Positions 19,101 through 26,794 of a stretch of 64,000 nt of DNA are shown piece by piece. The stretch's first letter is position 1. The number at the start of each line of letters is the position of its first letter. The position numbers and the translations under genes are program-made. Origin of the DNA: Anaerolineales bacterium (GTDB taxonomy: Bacteria; Chloroflexota; Anaerolineae; Anaerolineales; UBA4823). The notes under the pieces are model-generated. The model saw nothing but the letters and a program-made list of their open reading frames with translations, did no database searches and had not been told where the DNA came from. The DNA is taken from contig JAFGJM010000057.1 of NCBI GenBank assembly GCA_016929095.1, positions 1-64,000 on the forward strand. Direction: 5' to 3'.

Positions 19101-20243
19101 CGTTTAAGCAGTGAAAAAACCCGCTTATTACGCGATGACCCGGAACAAGTAAAAGATGATGTGTTGCAGCAGGTTGAATCTACAATCACTGCACAAACGA
19201 TCACCCGGCTGATCGGTTCGGTGGAGCGCCGCCTGGAAGATAGTTTAATGCTCGATATCACTCAATTGGTAAATATTGATTGGGATGAAATGGCCGATCA
19301 ACTCTTAAGCGCCATCCGGATGGTATTCGAAAAACGTCGTGAACGCCTGGTTGGCAGCCGGGATAATAATGGAGGGCAAATCGGTCATGATCTGGATATC
19401 GCCTTGCAGCGCGTCCAGGGACTGATAGGCATAAACGACATTATCGGCTTATTGATGATGATGCCGCAAGGCTCACGCACGATATTCGATAAAAAGACTC
19501 ACCGCCGGCGGCAGATGCAAACACAAAGGTTAACCTATATCTTCTATGCATCACAATTCATTGATCAAGGACAACCGGATGAAATTGCCCAACAGGTATT
19601 GGAACACCTGGAAATCGCTCAGTCGAACCTGCATCGAACATGGGGGGCGGCAGAGTGGAGCCGGTTGGCAAATACCTCCATCAGTGAAATGGATTCCCAG
19701 ACCCAAAAAGGCTTTGCGAACGTTCTGGAAGAAGCGGATTTTCAGCAAGTTTATCAAACCCCTCTCAATGCGCTGGATGCGCAGCACAGGGAAACTCTGA
19801 TCGTCGAATTGGGGCGCCAGGCGTTAACGGAAGTTTATCGTCAATTACTATTAGCCGTAAGCACCGAGCTATGGGTCGATTACCTCACCCAAATGGAAGC
19901 CTTGCGCGTGTCGATTGGGTTAGAAGCCTATGGACAACGTGATCCGCTGGTGCAGTATAAAAACCGCGCCTTTGAACTCTTTCAGGAATTATTGGCGAAT
20001 ATGCGTATGGGAGTAGTCACACGCATGTTCACCTTCCGGCCGCGTGACATGAGCGCGGTGCAAACCTCCGTCACCCGTGTAGAAACGCCAAAACCTGCCG
20101 ACCAGGTTTTTTCTTCTGAGATCTCCGAGGTGCCGGTAGGCGAATCGGAGGTAGAAAGTATCCAACCTGGGGTAACATCAACTGAAGGGCAAAGCACCCC
20201 AGAGAAAACCGGTGCTAAAAAACGACGAAGACGACGTAAATAA
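16107..20243 (+). CDS. secA: Preprotein translocase ATPase SecA, unusually long
   Basis: A 1378-residue SecA; most are 800-950. Walker A is MRTGEGKT near residue 102, the DEAD-type box is DEVDNVLIDEARTP near 234-247, and motif VI-type sequences include TNMAGRGVDIKLGG and QLRGRSARQGDPGSSRFYLS. Extra sequence appears in at least three places: about 25 residues after GLSVGVLQ, about 85 in NBD2 between TTSVELSERVSARLK and GIPHQVLNARKH, and a long helical C-terminal part (about residues 860-1378). The end is basic (KKRRRRRK) and lacks the usual zinc-binding CxCxSG motif. It drives Sec-dependent export from the cytoplasm. AGAAAGG precedes the ATG. Confidence 0.95.
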   Translation: MLKNFVRLFGGDPNKRELDKYSGVIDQINDLEKTFEALTDDALAAKTVEFRTRLANGETLDDLLVEAFAVVREASKRTIGLRHYDVQLLGGAVLHQGKIAEMRTGEGKTLVATLPIYLNALAGKGVHLITVNDYLARRDARWMAPIYNLLGLSVGVLQMAARTENGKKAFIIDLQKESPHEDQHQLRMTPRQEAYAADITYGTNSEFGFDYLRDNMVWRKQEKVQRGHFYAIVDEVDNVLIDEARTPLIISGPAQDEGEWYVRMAQVVRALNPEDYEISERDRNVTLSEIGETHVEELLNMPLRDPDRPEDVTPEQARLLGNLEQALRAQFLFRRNKDYLVQAGKVVIVDEFTGRLMPGRRWSDGLHQAVEAKEGVRVQAENVTYATITIQNYFRMYSKLAGMTGTAVTEAEEFDKIYTLSVLAIPTNLEYTASRPESGLVALEGKDENGYKFQYYANRDDPEKIPVYWKRKDFPDIIYRTEEAKLRALTSEILKNHVLGRPILVGTTSVELSERVSARLKSDPLRRLAQVLILRHTWFAANNRSEDGRQVPELQYLVAPLDQLDIAAMRKMGRELGISLNPEDEKNLATMKTILEIPDAEITRLESVLKAGIPHQVLNARKHTEESQIIAQAGAFGSLTIATNMAGRGVDIKLGGELPESSLAGVNRLLTRAGYSDAYDMLLQERVQALKTIDPTDYGIYETDVNEFIQYIHNMQRVRELGGLHVIGSERHEARRIDNQLRGRSARQGDPGSSRFYLSMEDELMRLFGGQQADNMMQRMKIDDDIPLEFGMVSRIVEQSQTRVEGANFDMRKHLLEYDDVLNTQRAKVYDQRNRIFDKDDLSEDVLDMLRTEVTNRVPLALMDEEGPWKLLSWLEQIQPTLAVGRHFFPSYTIKLLTDHIIRQYKQTQNGRNGILVADAQKALLDIARESLKAEEDHILNTLRGLLDQAQDRLNNQLKDRLEAVDTFFEGIMLDEETEPQSPRQLLEEISAVTRIPLRLSSEKTRLLRDDPEQVKDDVLQQVESTITAQTITRLIGSVERRLEDSLMLDITQLVNIDWDEMADQLLSAIRMVFEKRRERLVGSRDNNGGQIGHDLDIALQRVQGLIGINDIIGLLMMMPQGSRTIFDKKTHRRRQMQTQRLTYIFYASQFIDQGQPDEIAQQVLEHLEIAQSNLHRTWGAAEWSRLANTSISEMDSQTQKGFANVLEEADFQQVYQTPLNALDAQHRETLIVELGRQALTEVYRQLLLAVSTELWVDYLTQMEALRVSIGLEAYGQRDPLVQYKNRAFELFQELLANMRMGVVTRMFTFRPRDMSAVQTSVTRVETPKPADQVFSSEISEVPVGESEVESIQPGVTSTEGQSTPEKTGAKKRRRRRK

Positions 20244-20285
20244 TCATGGAACCGTTGATCATACATACTTTTCGCTAAAACCAAT

Positions 20286-21341
20286 ATGGAGCCAATACAC
20301 CCATCCGAATTAACTACATTCTGCCAGGCCCTTCCAAAAATCGATTTACACCGCCACCTCGAAGGCTCGCTGCGCTTTGATACAGTCCGACAACTGGCAC
20401 GCGCCCAAGAAATGGGATTGCCCCCTACCGGTCAACTTCGCCCCATGGTTGAGGTGGATCAAAACCAGCCCTATACCGTTAATAATTTCCTTTCGAAATT
20501 TTCCACATTGCGGCTTTTTTATCGTTCACAGGACATTATCAGCCGCATCACCCAAGAATCAGTCAGCGACGCAGCTGCAGATAATATTAAATATCTCGAA
20601 CTACGCTTCACCCCTGCCGCATTAAGCCAATTGCAAGGATATTCGCTAACCCAGGTCATGGATTGGGTGATCGAGGGTGCTCAACAAGCCCAAAAAGAAT
20701 ATGGAATAACCACGCGATTGATTGCCAGTATAAACCGCCATGAAGATCCCTCCCTGGCGGCGCAGGTGATGACCCTGGCTTGCGAACGCCAAGAAGATGG
20801 CATCGTCGGTCTAGACCTGGCTGGCAATGAGGCGGATTTCTCTGCCCAGCCGTTCACTGAAATTTTTAAAGAAGCCAAAGAAAATGGGTTGCATATCACC
20901 ATTCATGCCGGAGAATGGAATACTGCGGATAACATCATTCAGGCTATCGATGAGTTTGGCGCAGAACGTATCGGTCATGGCATCCGCGTTCTGGAATCTC
21001 CGCTTGCTGTGGCTTTGGCGCGTCGGCAAGGGATCGTTTTTGAAGTGTGCCTTACCAGCAATCAGCATTCTGGTGCTGTTAAATCGCTTGAAGAACACCC
21101 CTTTATGCGTATGTTAGAGGCAGGTTTAAAAATCTCGTTGAACACCGACGATCCCAGTATTTCCCAAATCAGTTTAAGTGACGAATATGAACTGGCGCTT
21201 GGCAATCTGGGATTGCCATATTCCGGTTTACGTCAATGTATTCTTAATTCTGCGAATGCCGCGTTTCTAAATCACGATGAAAAATTAAAATTGGTGAAAT
21301 CACTCGAAGAGACTCTACCTCAGCAGCTTGTTTCCCCCTGA
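20286..21341 (+). CDS. add: Adenosine deaminase
   Basis: A 351-residue metal-dependent deaminase of the adenosine/adenine/AMP family. PKIDLHRHLEGSLR holds the two zinc histidines (22 and 24). HAGEWN has the third histidine and catalytic Glu region, IGHGIRV the catalytic His, and LNTDDPSIS the metal-ligand aspartates. It converts adenosine to inosine in purine salvage; an adenine deaminase role cannot be excluded from motifs alone. It follows secA by 42 bases and has a poor ribosome site, so it may be co-transcribed with secA. Confidence 0.88.
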   Translation: MEPIHPSELTTFCQALPKIDLHRHLEGSLRFDTVRQLARAQEMGLPPTGQLRPMVEVDQNQPYTVNNFLSKFSTLRLFYRSQDIISRITQESVSDAAADNIKYLELRFTPAALSQLQGYSLTQVMDWVIEGAQQAQKEYGITTRLIASINRHEDPSLAAQVMTLACERQEDGIVGLDLAGNEADFSAQPFTEIFKEAKENGLHITIHAGEWNTADNIIQAIDEFGAERIGHGIRVLESPLAVALARRQGIVFEVCLTSNQHSGAVKSLEEHPFMRMLEAGLKISLNTDDPSISQISLSDEYELALGNLGLPYSGLRQCILNSANAAFLNHDEKLKLVKSLEETLPQQLVSP

Positions 21342-21359
21342 TTCCCCGAAGAAATACCT

Positions 21360-22070
21360 CTATTTCCTACTATCGAACTCAAGCCGGTTTTCCCATTCTT
21401 TGGCGCAACCGCGAATAAGCTGGCGGATTTCTTCGTCGGGTACCTCATCGATTCCTTCAAATTGATCCAACCCCACCACGACCACCATCCCTTTTCCGGG
21501 CAATTCCACCAGGCGAATGCCGCGTTTCTCCATCGCGGAGCCCTCTATTTTCTCCTGCAATATATCATCGATCTGGGCGACGATACTTTTCGGGGCAGAA
21601 CTGGGTTGCTTGACTTCTGTTTTGATCGCCTTGGCAAAAAAATCAATGGGACTCATACTGGTTTTCTCTTCCGGAGGGGTCAGCGTCTGTACCAAAGTTT
21701 CCGGTTGGACAGGTGGTTCTTCAACAGCCGTTTGAACGGCCGCGGCGGGCGGAGACGGGGCAGGCGCCTGTTCAGCGGCTTCGGGTTCCCCAAACCAGAT
21801 TCGCAGCTCTTTTAAGATTTTCATTAATGATTGACGTTGTTCGGGAGGCATTTCCTTGACCGATTGATAAATCTGTCCCTGGAAACGAGGGTAAATTGCC
21901 CTCTCGTTTTTATCACTCACCAGGGTAACCTGCTCAATCCAATCGTCCTCGTTGGGTGCTTCTTGTGATTGCTCTTTGGTTTCCTTGTATAAACCGGACA
22001 ACAGGCTGCCAATCGCCACACCAATCAATGCACAAATAATCCCGGTGATTAATATTGGAGTAAGACTCAT
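21360..22070 (-). CDS. Single-pass membrane protein of unknown function with Pro/Glu-rich linker
   Basis: A 236-residue protein. Residues about 4-26 are a transmembrane segment (ILITGIICALIGVAIGSLL) with a short outside N-terminus. The cytoplasmic part has a conserved-looking block near 45-85 (LVSDKNERAIYPRFQGQIY), a Pro/Ala/Gln/Glu-rich spacer of about 50 residues, and a C-terminal domain around residues 150-235 (GMVVVVGLDQFEGIDEV). The ATG at 22070 is preferred over a GTG three codons upstream because AAGGA lies 10 bases before it. I do not recognise the family. It is convergent with the adenosine deaminase gene, with 18 bases between the stops. Confidence 0.75.
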   Translation of the reverse strand: MSLTPILITGIICALIGVAIGSLLSGLYKETKEQSQEAPNEDDWIEQVTLVSDKNERAIYPRFQGQIYQSVKEMPPEQRQSLMKILKELRIWFGEPEAAEQAPAPSPPAAAVQTAVEEPPVQPETLVQTLTPPEEKTSMSPIDFFAKAIKTEVKQPSSAPKSIVAQIDDILQEKIEGSAMEKRGIRLVELPGKGMVVVVGLDQFEGIDEVPDEEIRQLIRGCAKEWENRLEFDSRK

Positions 22071-22307
22071 AGTATCCACGTCCTTGTGTATTTTAAGTAT
22101 ACAGATATTTTGATGAAAATGAAGCGCTTTAGTTCGAACCTAACATAATTGGAATCTCCGAATAATACCTATGCGCAATATTCGCAATTTTTATACGCCA
22201 TATTTAAATCAAGAAAGATAAGTTCGGACATTATTTAATGCATAAAGCTATGAAAACCAATATGAATACATTACAGTTTTTTTCGGAGCATCATGCCTGG
22301 ACATATA

Positions 22308-23132
22308 TCAACCGTTTTTCTTTTGACAAATAGGACAGAAATGGGTACCTCTTTGCCCAACGGTTGTTCGTTCGATGGGTGTGCCGCAGACCGGACATGG
22401 TTCACCGGTTCGTTGATACACACGGAAATAATTCTGAAAATCTCCCCCCCTATAAACCCAATCGATGCTGGCGCCTTGCCGGATAACACCTTCTTGTAAC
22501 ACCTGTCTAATGGAAGAGAGTAAAACTTTAGACTGTGCTTCACTCACGGAATGGGAATCCATCATTGGATGTAGCTTTGCCAGGTGTAACGCTTCATCCG
22601 TGTAAATATTGCCCAAGCCTGCTAAAAAATGCTGATCTAATAGAAGAGGCTTTAGCTGGCGGCGATATGCATGCAATCTTTGATAAAACGCCGATTCTGT
22701 CAAGGCTTCATCCAGCGGTTCCGGTCCAAGTTTTCCCAAAACGCACTGCGCATCCGATACCAACCAAACCCGGGCAAATTTTCGCGGATCATTCAATGCC
22801 AATCGCCAGCCGTTGTCAAAATGAAGCATCCATCGGTGATGAGGCGCCGTCGGAGTTGTTTGTGGTTCTACCCATAGATCACCGCTCATCCGCAGATGAA
22901 CCAGCAAAATATCATGGGTTAATTGCATGTGAATGAATTTTCCCCGGCGAGAAATCCGGGTAATTATTTGATGGCGAATATGGTCAAGGAGTTTAGGCGG
23001 ACTGGGAAACGCCAGGGTTTTTTCCCATAGCAGAACTGCCTCTTGGATTTTTAAACCAATCAGGGAGGGCTGTGATTCTTTACCCTCCCTTAAATATCTG
23101 GCAATTGTTTCGACTTCGGGCAGCTCCGGCAT
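22308..23132 (-). CDS. mutM: Formamidopyrimidine-DNA glycosylase (Fpg/MutM)
   Basis: A 274-residue base-excision repair enzyme. MPELPEVETI places the catalytic Pro2 and Glu3 at the mature N-terminus. RRGKFIHM carries the conserved Lys, DPRKFARVWL the beta-clamp loop, and LGNIYTDEALH the H2TH element. The C-terminus ends in a zinc finger, CPVCGTPIERTTVGQRGTHF followed by CPICQ. It removes 8-oxoguanine and formamidopyrimidines from DNA and nicks the strand. It lies 3 bases from the stop-to-start junction with prs, as part of a minus-strand operon from about 26.1 kb. Confidence 0.95.
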   Translation of the reverse strand: MPELPEVETIARYLREGKESQPSLIGLKIQEAVLLWEKTLAFPSPPKLLDHIRHQIITRISRRGKFIHMQLTHDILLVHLRMSGDLWVEPQTTPTAPHHRWMLHFDNGWRLALNDPRKFARVWLVSDAQCVLGKLGPEPLDEALTESAFYQRLHAYRRQLKPLLLDQHFLAGLGNIYTDEALHLAKLHPMMDSHSVSEAQSKVLLSSIRQVLQEGVIRQGASIDWVYRGGDFQNYFRVYQRTGEPCPVCGTPIERTTVGQRGTHFCPICQKKNG

Positions 23133-23135
23133 GGA

Positions 23136-24131
23136 TTATTCGTCAAACATTTCGCCTACGCTGCGCCCTTCATGTGCGCGTAAGATCACTTCCCCGATGA
23201 GCGGCGCCACACTCAGCACTTTCAAGCGATCTCCAAATAATTCGGTTTTCTCTTGAGAAATGGGTACGGAATCGGTAGTAATGATCTCGCAAACCGGTAA
23301 TTTTGCCAATCGTTCAGAAGCGCCGGCGGTTAAAATCGGGTGGACAAACACGAGATAAATATTATTCGCCCCATTTTGATAGGCTAATTCAGCAGCCTGA
23401 CAGATCGAGCCGCCGGTATCCACCTCATCATCCACAATGATGACATCCCGACCGCTCACATTACCAATCAAGGTTAAGGCTTCTGGTTTATCTTCCCTTC
23501 CCGTCCGCCGCTTCTCGATGAAGGCAATCGGAACTTCCAAGGAAGCAGCAAAATTCCTTCCTTTTTTAGCGAAGCCCAGGTCGGCTGCCACCACCACCGG
23601 GTCTTTCATATCGGGCAGTCGTTTTTTAATGTGAACAGAAAGGATATGGAAAGCAGAAAGAACATCACCGGGAATGGAGAAAAAGCCCTGAATTTGCCCG
23701 GCATGTAAATCGAGTGTCATATAACGTTCCGCTCCGGCGATTTCGATCATCTCTGCCACCAAACGCGCCGTGATGGGCACACGCGGCTTATCCTTTTTAT
23801 CCGACCGGGCGTAGCACAAATATGGAAAAACCGCCGTAACGCGGCCCGCCGAATCCAAACGCAACGTTTGCAACATGATCAACAATTCCATCAGATTGCG
23901 CTGACAAGGTGGTGATGTCGTCTGTATCACATATACATCTTGACCACGCACACTCTGGTGAAGTTGCACAAACAAATTGTCATTTGGAAACAAAGTGATA
24001 TCACAACCGCTAAGAGGAATATGCAAATAATCTGCAATTTGCTGCGCCAGATCAGGGCAGCCCGTTCCGGAAAATAATTTTATACCCCCATAATACATCA
24101 TTGAATCTTTATAAGTTCGTCCTGTGGTCAT
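23136..24131 (-). CDS. prs: Ribose-phosphate pyrophosphokinase
   Basis: A 331-residue PRPP synthetase, close to the usual 310-320. The N-terminal half has SGTGCPDLAQQIADYL. Next come the catalytic loop YLCYARSDKKDK and the metal/ATP region MTLDLHAGQIQGFFSIP. The PRPP-binding loop is DVIIVDDEVDTGGSI. The enzyme makes PRPP from ribose 5-phosphate and ATP for nucleotide, His and NAD synthesis. The first ATG (24131) has AGGTGA just upstream. An internal start near MMYYGGIK would remove a 10-residue tail and is possible. It is packed between the GNAT and mutM genes with 3-base gaps. Confidence 0.93.
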   Translation of the reverse strand: MTTGRTYKDSMMYYGGIKLFSGTGCPDLAQQIADYLHIPLSGCDITLFPNDNLFVQLHQSVRGQDVYVIQTTSPPCQRNLMELLIMLQTLRLDSAGRVTAVFPYLCYARSDKKDKPRVPITARLVAEMIEIAGAERYMTLDLHAGQIQGFFSIPGDVLSAFHILSVHIKKRLPDMKDPVVVAADLGFAKKGRNFAASLEVPIAFIEKRRTGREDKPEALTLIGNVSGRDVIIVDDEVDTGGSICQAAELAYQNGANNIYLVFVHPILTAGASERLAKLPVCEIITTDSVPISQEKTELFGDRLKVLSVAPLIGEVILRAHEGRSVGEMFDE

Positions 24132-24134
24132 AAT

Positions 24135-24674
24135 TCACCTATCATTATTCCATTCCTCTTTCAACACACTCATAAACAAAACATCGACATATTTTCCATC
24201 TTTATACTCAGCACTGCGAAGATGACCCTCGTGAATAAATCCGCATTTTTCATAGGCGCGTATTGCCCGCTTGTTGTCTTCAAACACCCGCAAGTATACC
24301 CTGTGCAGGTTTAAGGTATTAAACCCATGTTCCAACAATAATTGTACCGCTTCACTGCCGTAACCCTGGTTCCAATAATCTTTTCGACCAATTAGGATTC
24401 CAAGCTCCCCGCTCCGATTACGGTGATCAAGTGTAAAAAAACCACAATCGCCAATCGGCATCCAGCTATCACCCTCTTTTACTTCAATCATCATCGGATG
24501 TTCGGCCGCCGGTTTTGCCATGGTTGATTCATACCATTTTTCTTCTTCATACATCGAGAACGGAAGATACATGGCGACGCCGCCTCTCACATCCGGATCA
24601 TTTACCCACTCAACATATAAGTGAAGATCTTCTTTTTCTAAAGCCCGTAACCGCATCCGCTTGCCATATATCAT
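24135..24674 (-). CDS. GNAT-family N-acetyltransferase, RimJ/RimL-like
   Basis: A 179-residue GNAT acetyltransferase. It begins KRMRLRALEKEDLHLYVEWV, as in the RimJ/RimL branch. The acetyl-CoA loop is GRKDYWNQGYGSEAVQLLLE, and HRVYLRVFEDNKRAIRAYEK leads into CGFIHEGHLR. The substrate (a protein N-terminus or a small amine) cannot be told from sequence. The start codon overlaps the meaB stop by 4 bases (ATGA), so the two are translationally coupled. Confidence 0.9.
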   Translation of the reverse strand: MIYGKRMRLRALEKEDLHLYVEWVNDPDVRGGVAMYLPFSMYEEEKWYESTMAKPAAEHPMMIEVKEGDSWMPIGDCGFFTLDHRNRSGELGILIGRKDYWNQGYGSEAVQLLLEHGFNTLNLHRVYLRVFEDNKRAIRAYEKCGFIHEGHLRSAEYKDGKYVDVLFMSVLKEEWNNDR

Positions 24675-25720
24675 TGAATATTATCTCCATTCATCAATAG
24701 TTTTACTGCATTCGTTGTTGATATTTTTCGATTGGTCACCTGAGAAAGGATTTTCTCATATAGCATTACAGACATCTTATCCCGCCACTGCTGCATCAGG
24801 GTCCGTTGGAGAAGCGCGTCCACTTCTGATTGCAATCTCAATTTTTCCCGCTTTTTCCATTCACCGCTTTCTTTCAAAAAACATCTATGTTCTTCGATTT
24901 TTTCAGCCAAGACCTCAATCCCGTTGCCATCGATGGCAATGGTGCGAATGATGGGCGGCGACCAAACTTTGTTGCTCGTCACAGTACTGTCGTCTGCCTG
25001 GTTTCCCTCAATATATTCTGGATGCTGTGATCGGGTCTCATTGGAAGAAGCTAACCGCAAAGCGCTCCGCAAAGCGGTTTCTGCACTCTCCACTCCCGGA
25101 CGATCGGCTTTATTTAACACCAGAATATCCGCAATTTCCAAAATCCCGGCTTTGATCGCCTGGATATCATCACCCAAACCGGGGGCTTCGACAACAAGGG
25201 TCGTGTGAGCCAGCCGGGCAATATCCACTTCTGCCTGACCCGCGCCCACGGTCTCGATGAATATCGTTTGGTAGCCAGCGGCGTCTAAAATTTGGATCAA
25301 TCCTGAAGTAGCTTTGGCAATGCCGCCCAAAGAACCTCGGGTCGCCATAGAACGGATAAATACGCCTGGATCGCCAGCCAGATCGCGCATGCGTATCCGA
25401 TCTCCCAAGATCGCCCCCCCGCTGAATGGGCTGGAAGGATCAACGGCAATAATACCCACCCTACAAGGTTCTTTTCCAGGTGGTGGGTGACGAAAACATC
25501 GCGCTAGTTGATTCACCAAAGATGATTTGCCCGTACCCGGCGCTCCAGTGACCCCAATAAGATGGGCTTGCCCGGTGTGGGGGAATATGGCTTCTAAACC
25601 AGCCAGACCTTCAACGGTGTCATTTTCTACCTGCGTCATCAACCGCGCGATTGCCAGGCGGTTACCCTCCAGGATAGAAGCTGCCAGGTTCATTCGGTCA
25701 TTTCCTGCGTTATTATCCAT
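24671..25720 (-). CDS. meaB: Methylmalonyl-CoA mutase-associated GTPase MeaB
   Basis: A 349-residue G3E GTPase of the MeaB/ArgK family. Walker A is GVTGAPGTGKSSLVNQL, then DPSSPFSGGAILGDRIRM, the GTPase switch region FIETVGAGQAEVDIA and the NKAD base-recognition motif (VLNKADRPG). A C-terminal helical arm (about 280-340) is for dimerisation. MeaB guards cobalamin loading and protects the mutase. It lies 10 bases after the B12-binding mutase subunit. The central region has a slightly unusual Ser/Asn/Gln-rich insert (about 235-255). Confidence 0.93.
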   Translation of the reverse strand: MDNNAGNDRMNLAASILEGNRLAIARLMTQVENDTVEGLAGLEAIFPHTGQAHLIGVTGAPGTGKSSLVNQLARCFRHPPPGKEPCRVGIIAVDPSSPFSGGAILGDRIRMRDLAGDPGVFIRSMATRGSLGGIAKATSGLIQILDAAGYQTIFIETVGAGQAEVDIARLAHTTLVVEAPGLGDDIQAIKAGILEIADILVLNKADRPGVESAETALRSALRLASSNETRSQHPEYIEGNQADDSTVTSNKVWSPPIIRTIAIDGNGIEVLAEKIEEHRCFLKESGEWKKREKLRLQSEVDALLQRTLMQQWRDKMSVMLYEKILSQVTNRKISTTNAVKLLMNGDNIQ

Positions 25721-25730
25721 GAAACAGCAA

Positions 25731-26138
25731 TCAATTTAAACGTCCGGAAATCGCTTTACGAATATCTCCGATAATTTCTTCGGTGGTTGTACCAGGTCCG
25801 TAAACACCAACCACCCCCATATCTTTCAATGCCTGGATATCTTCATCAGGGATTATGCCCCCGATGAAGACCCGTACATGCTCTTGTTGGTTGGTTTTGA
25901 GTAATTCCAACACTTTAGGCGCTAAGGCCATATGCGCACCGGAAAGAATAGATAATCCAACGACATCCACATCTTCCTGTAAAGCTGCTTCAGCGATCAT
26001 TTCAGGTGTCTGCCGCAAGCCGGTGTAAATCACTTCCATGCCTGCATCGCGTAATGCACGTGCTACAACTTTTGCACCGCGGTCATGACCATCCAATCCG
26101 GGTTTTGCAACCAGGACGCGAATTTTCTTTTCGGTCAT
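25731..26138 (-). CDS. Cobalamin-binding small subunit of methylmalonyl-CoA mutase
   Basis: A 135-residue B12-binding domain protein. [20 protein letters not shown] contains the DxHxxG motif whose His is the lower cobalt ligand; [17 protein letters not shown] and [19 protein letters not shown] complete the Rossmann-like fold. It provides the C-terminal domain missing from the large subunit at 8686-10365. The pair is therefore encoded by two distant loci. It is the first gene of the minus-strand operon with meaB, GNAT, prs and mutM. A separate short transcript lies about 100 bases upstream. Confidence 0.93.
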   Translation of the reverse strand: MTEKKIRVLVAKPGLDGHDRGAKVVARALRDAGMEVIYTGLRQTPEMIAEAALQEDVDVVGLSILSGAHMALAPKVLELLKTNQQEHVRVFIGGIIPDEDIQALKDMGVVGVYGPGTTTEEIIGDIRKAISGRLN

Positions 26139-26235
26139 AGGCTCCTCTCATATTGGGGACAGTATAATTTGATTATACCTCAGCAATTATGAGAAAGCTT
26201 TCGGCTATCAGCTATCTGCTAGCAGTTTTATGTTG

Positions 26236-26266
26236 GGAAAAACAAGAAGCCGTCTTGTGGACGGCT
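26236..26266 (-). terminator. Rho-independent terminator of the short transcript
   Basis: AGCCGTC (26266-26260 on the minus strand) and GACGGCT (26254-26248) pair perfectly around a 5-base loop. A run of T (26241-26237) comes shortly after. It stands about 100 bases before the start of the B12-binding subunit gene, so transcription from the promoter at 26429-26457 would end here unless it reads through. Confidence 0.75.
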
Positions 26267-26272
26267 CCCTGC

Positions 26273-26319
26273 AGCGCTGCGGCTTCCTATACTGTTACCA
26301 GGAGGGATGCCGCAGCGCT
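26273..26319 (-). promoter_or_regulatory. 11-base perfect stem inside the short transcript
   Basis: AGCGCTGCGGC (26273-26283) and GCCGCAGCGCT (26309-26319) are perfect reverse complements. The stem overlaps the 3' part of the small reading frame. No U-run follows, so it is not itself a terminator. It could compete with the terminator just downstream or protect the RNA. Confidence 0.6.
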
Positions 26320-26343
26320 TCGTAAGATACTACTGTCACACAT
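26287..26343 (-). CDS. Possible 18-residue leader peptide
   Basis: ATG at 26343 begins an 18-residue reading frame (MCDSSILRSAAASLLVTV) ending in TAG. A complete Shine-Dalgarno sequence, CAAGGAGGTGA at 26361-26351, lies 10 bases upstream, stronger than that of most genes here. The frame sits between a consensus promoter and a terminator. It may be a leader peptide controlling the B12-mutase operon or a free-standing micropeptide. Coding is not proven. Confidence 0.45.
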   Translation of the reverse strand: MCDSSILRSAAASLLVTV

Positions 26344-26388
26344 TGTGGCATCACCTCCTTGTCAGTGGGATAGCGAGAGGTGAAAAAT

Positions 26389-26412
26389 GGTTGCCCTTCT
26401 TTTTAGGCAACC
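26389..26412 (-). terminator. Early hairpin with U-run, attenuator-like
   Basis: GGTTGCC (26412-26406 read on the minus strand) pairs with GGCAACC (26395-26389). It is followed by ATTTTTC. It lies only about 10-35 bases after the predicted start of the transcript driven from 26429-26457, the position expected of an attenuator. It could alternatively terminate transcription from further upstream. Confidence 0.5.
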
Positions 26413-26428
26413 AATTCATGATGGACTA

Positions 26429-26457
26429 AGTATCGCATAGAATAAATCAAATGTCAA
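26429..26457 (-). promoter_or_regulatory. Sigma-70-type promoter of the short transcript
   Basis: TTGACA (26457-26452), exactly 17 bases, then GATACT (26434-26429). The -35 box is a perfect consensus match and the -10 box matches at four of six bases. Transcription would run leftward into the two-hairpin short transcript. Confidence 0.65.
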
Positions 26458-26794
26458 TGGGGATAATATATATCCAAATAACCTGATTATTTTGTAAGGT
26501 GAGATTCAAAATAGCCTCCCTCCACACAAGTGGTGAGGGAAAAAACAACTTGTATCACTTCGTCAGCGGAATCTGTCAATGAGAAATAATACCGATAATC
26601 CACGCAATTTTTAAATAATCAAGCAAATATACTTAATTTAAGTCAGGAATGCACCCTGCTCCCATAATACTATTATTTTCTAGTTTTTAAAATGTAACCG
26701 TATATTGAATATTACTATATTCTTGGTTTGACATCGCTTCCTGTCCCCTCCCTGCAAATGGGGAGGGGGGTGGGGGGTGGAGTTTTCAAAATTG
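26458..26794. other. AT-rich intergenic stretch ending in a GC-rich repeat
   Basis: No gene is seen. It contains a stem near 26519-26543 (CCCTCCAC and GTGGTGAGGG) followed by A rather than T, so it is not a leftward terminator. At 26737-26783 there is a C/G-rich repeat (TCCCCTCCCTGC...GGGGAGGGG), related to one at 28095-28150. Confidence 0.5.

Noticed and set aside
26189-26383. 64-codon plus-strand frame over the short transcript
   Set aside because: It is antisense to a promoter, two hairpins and terminators; no ribosome site.
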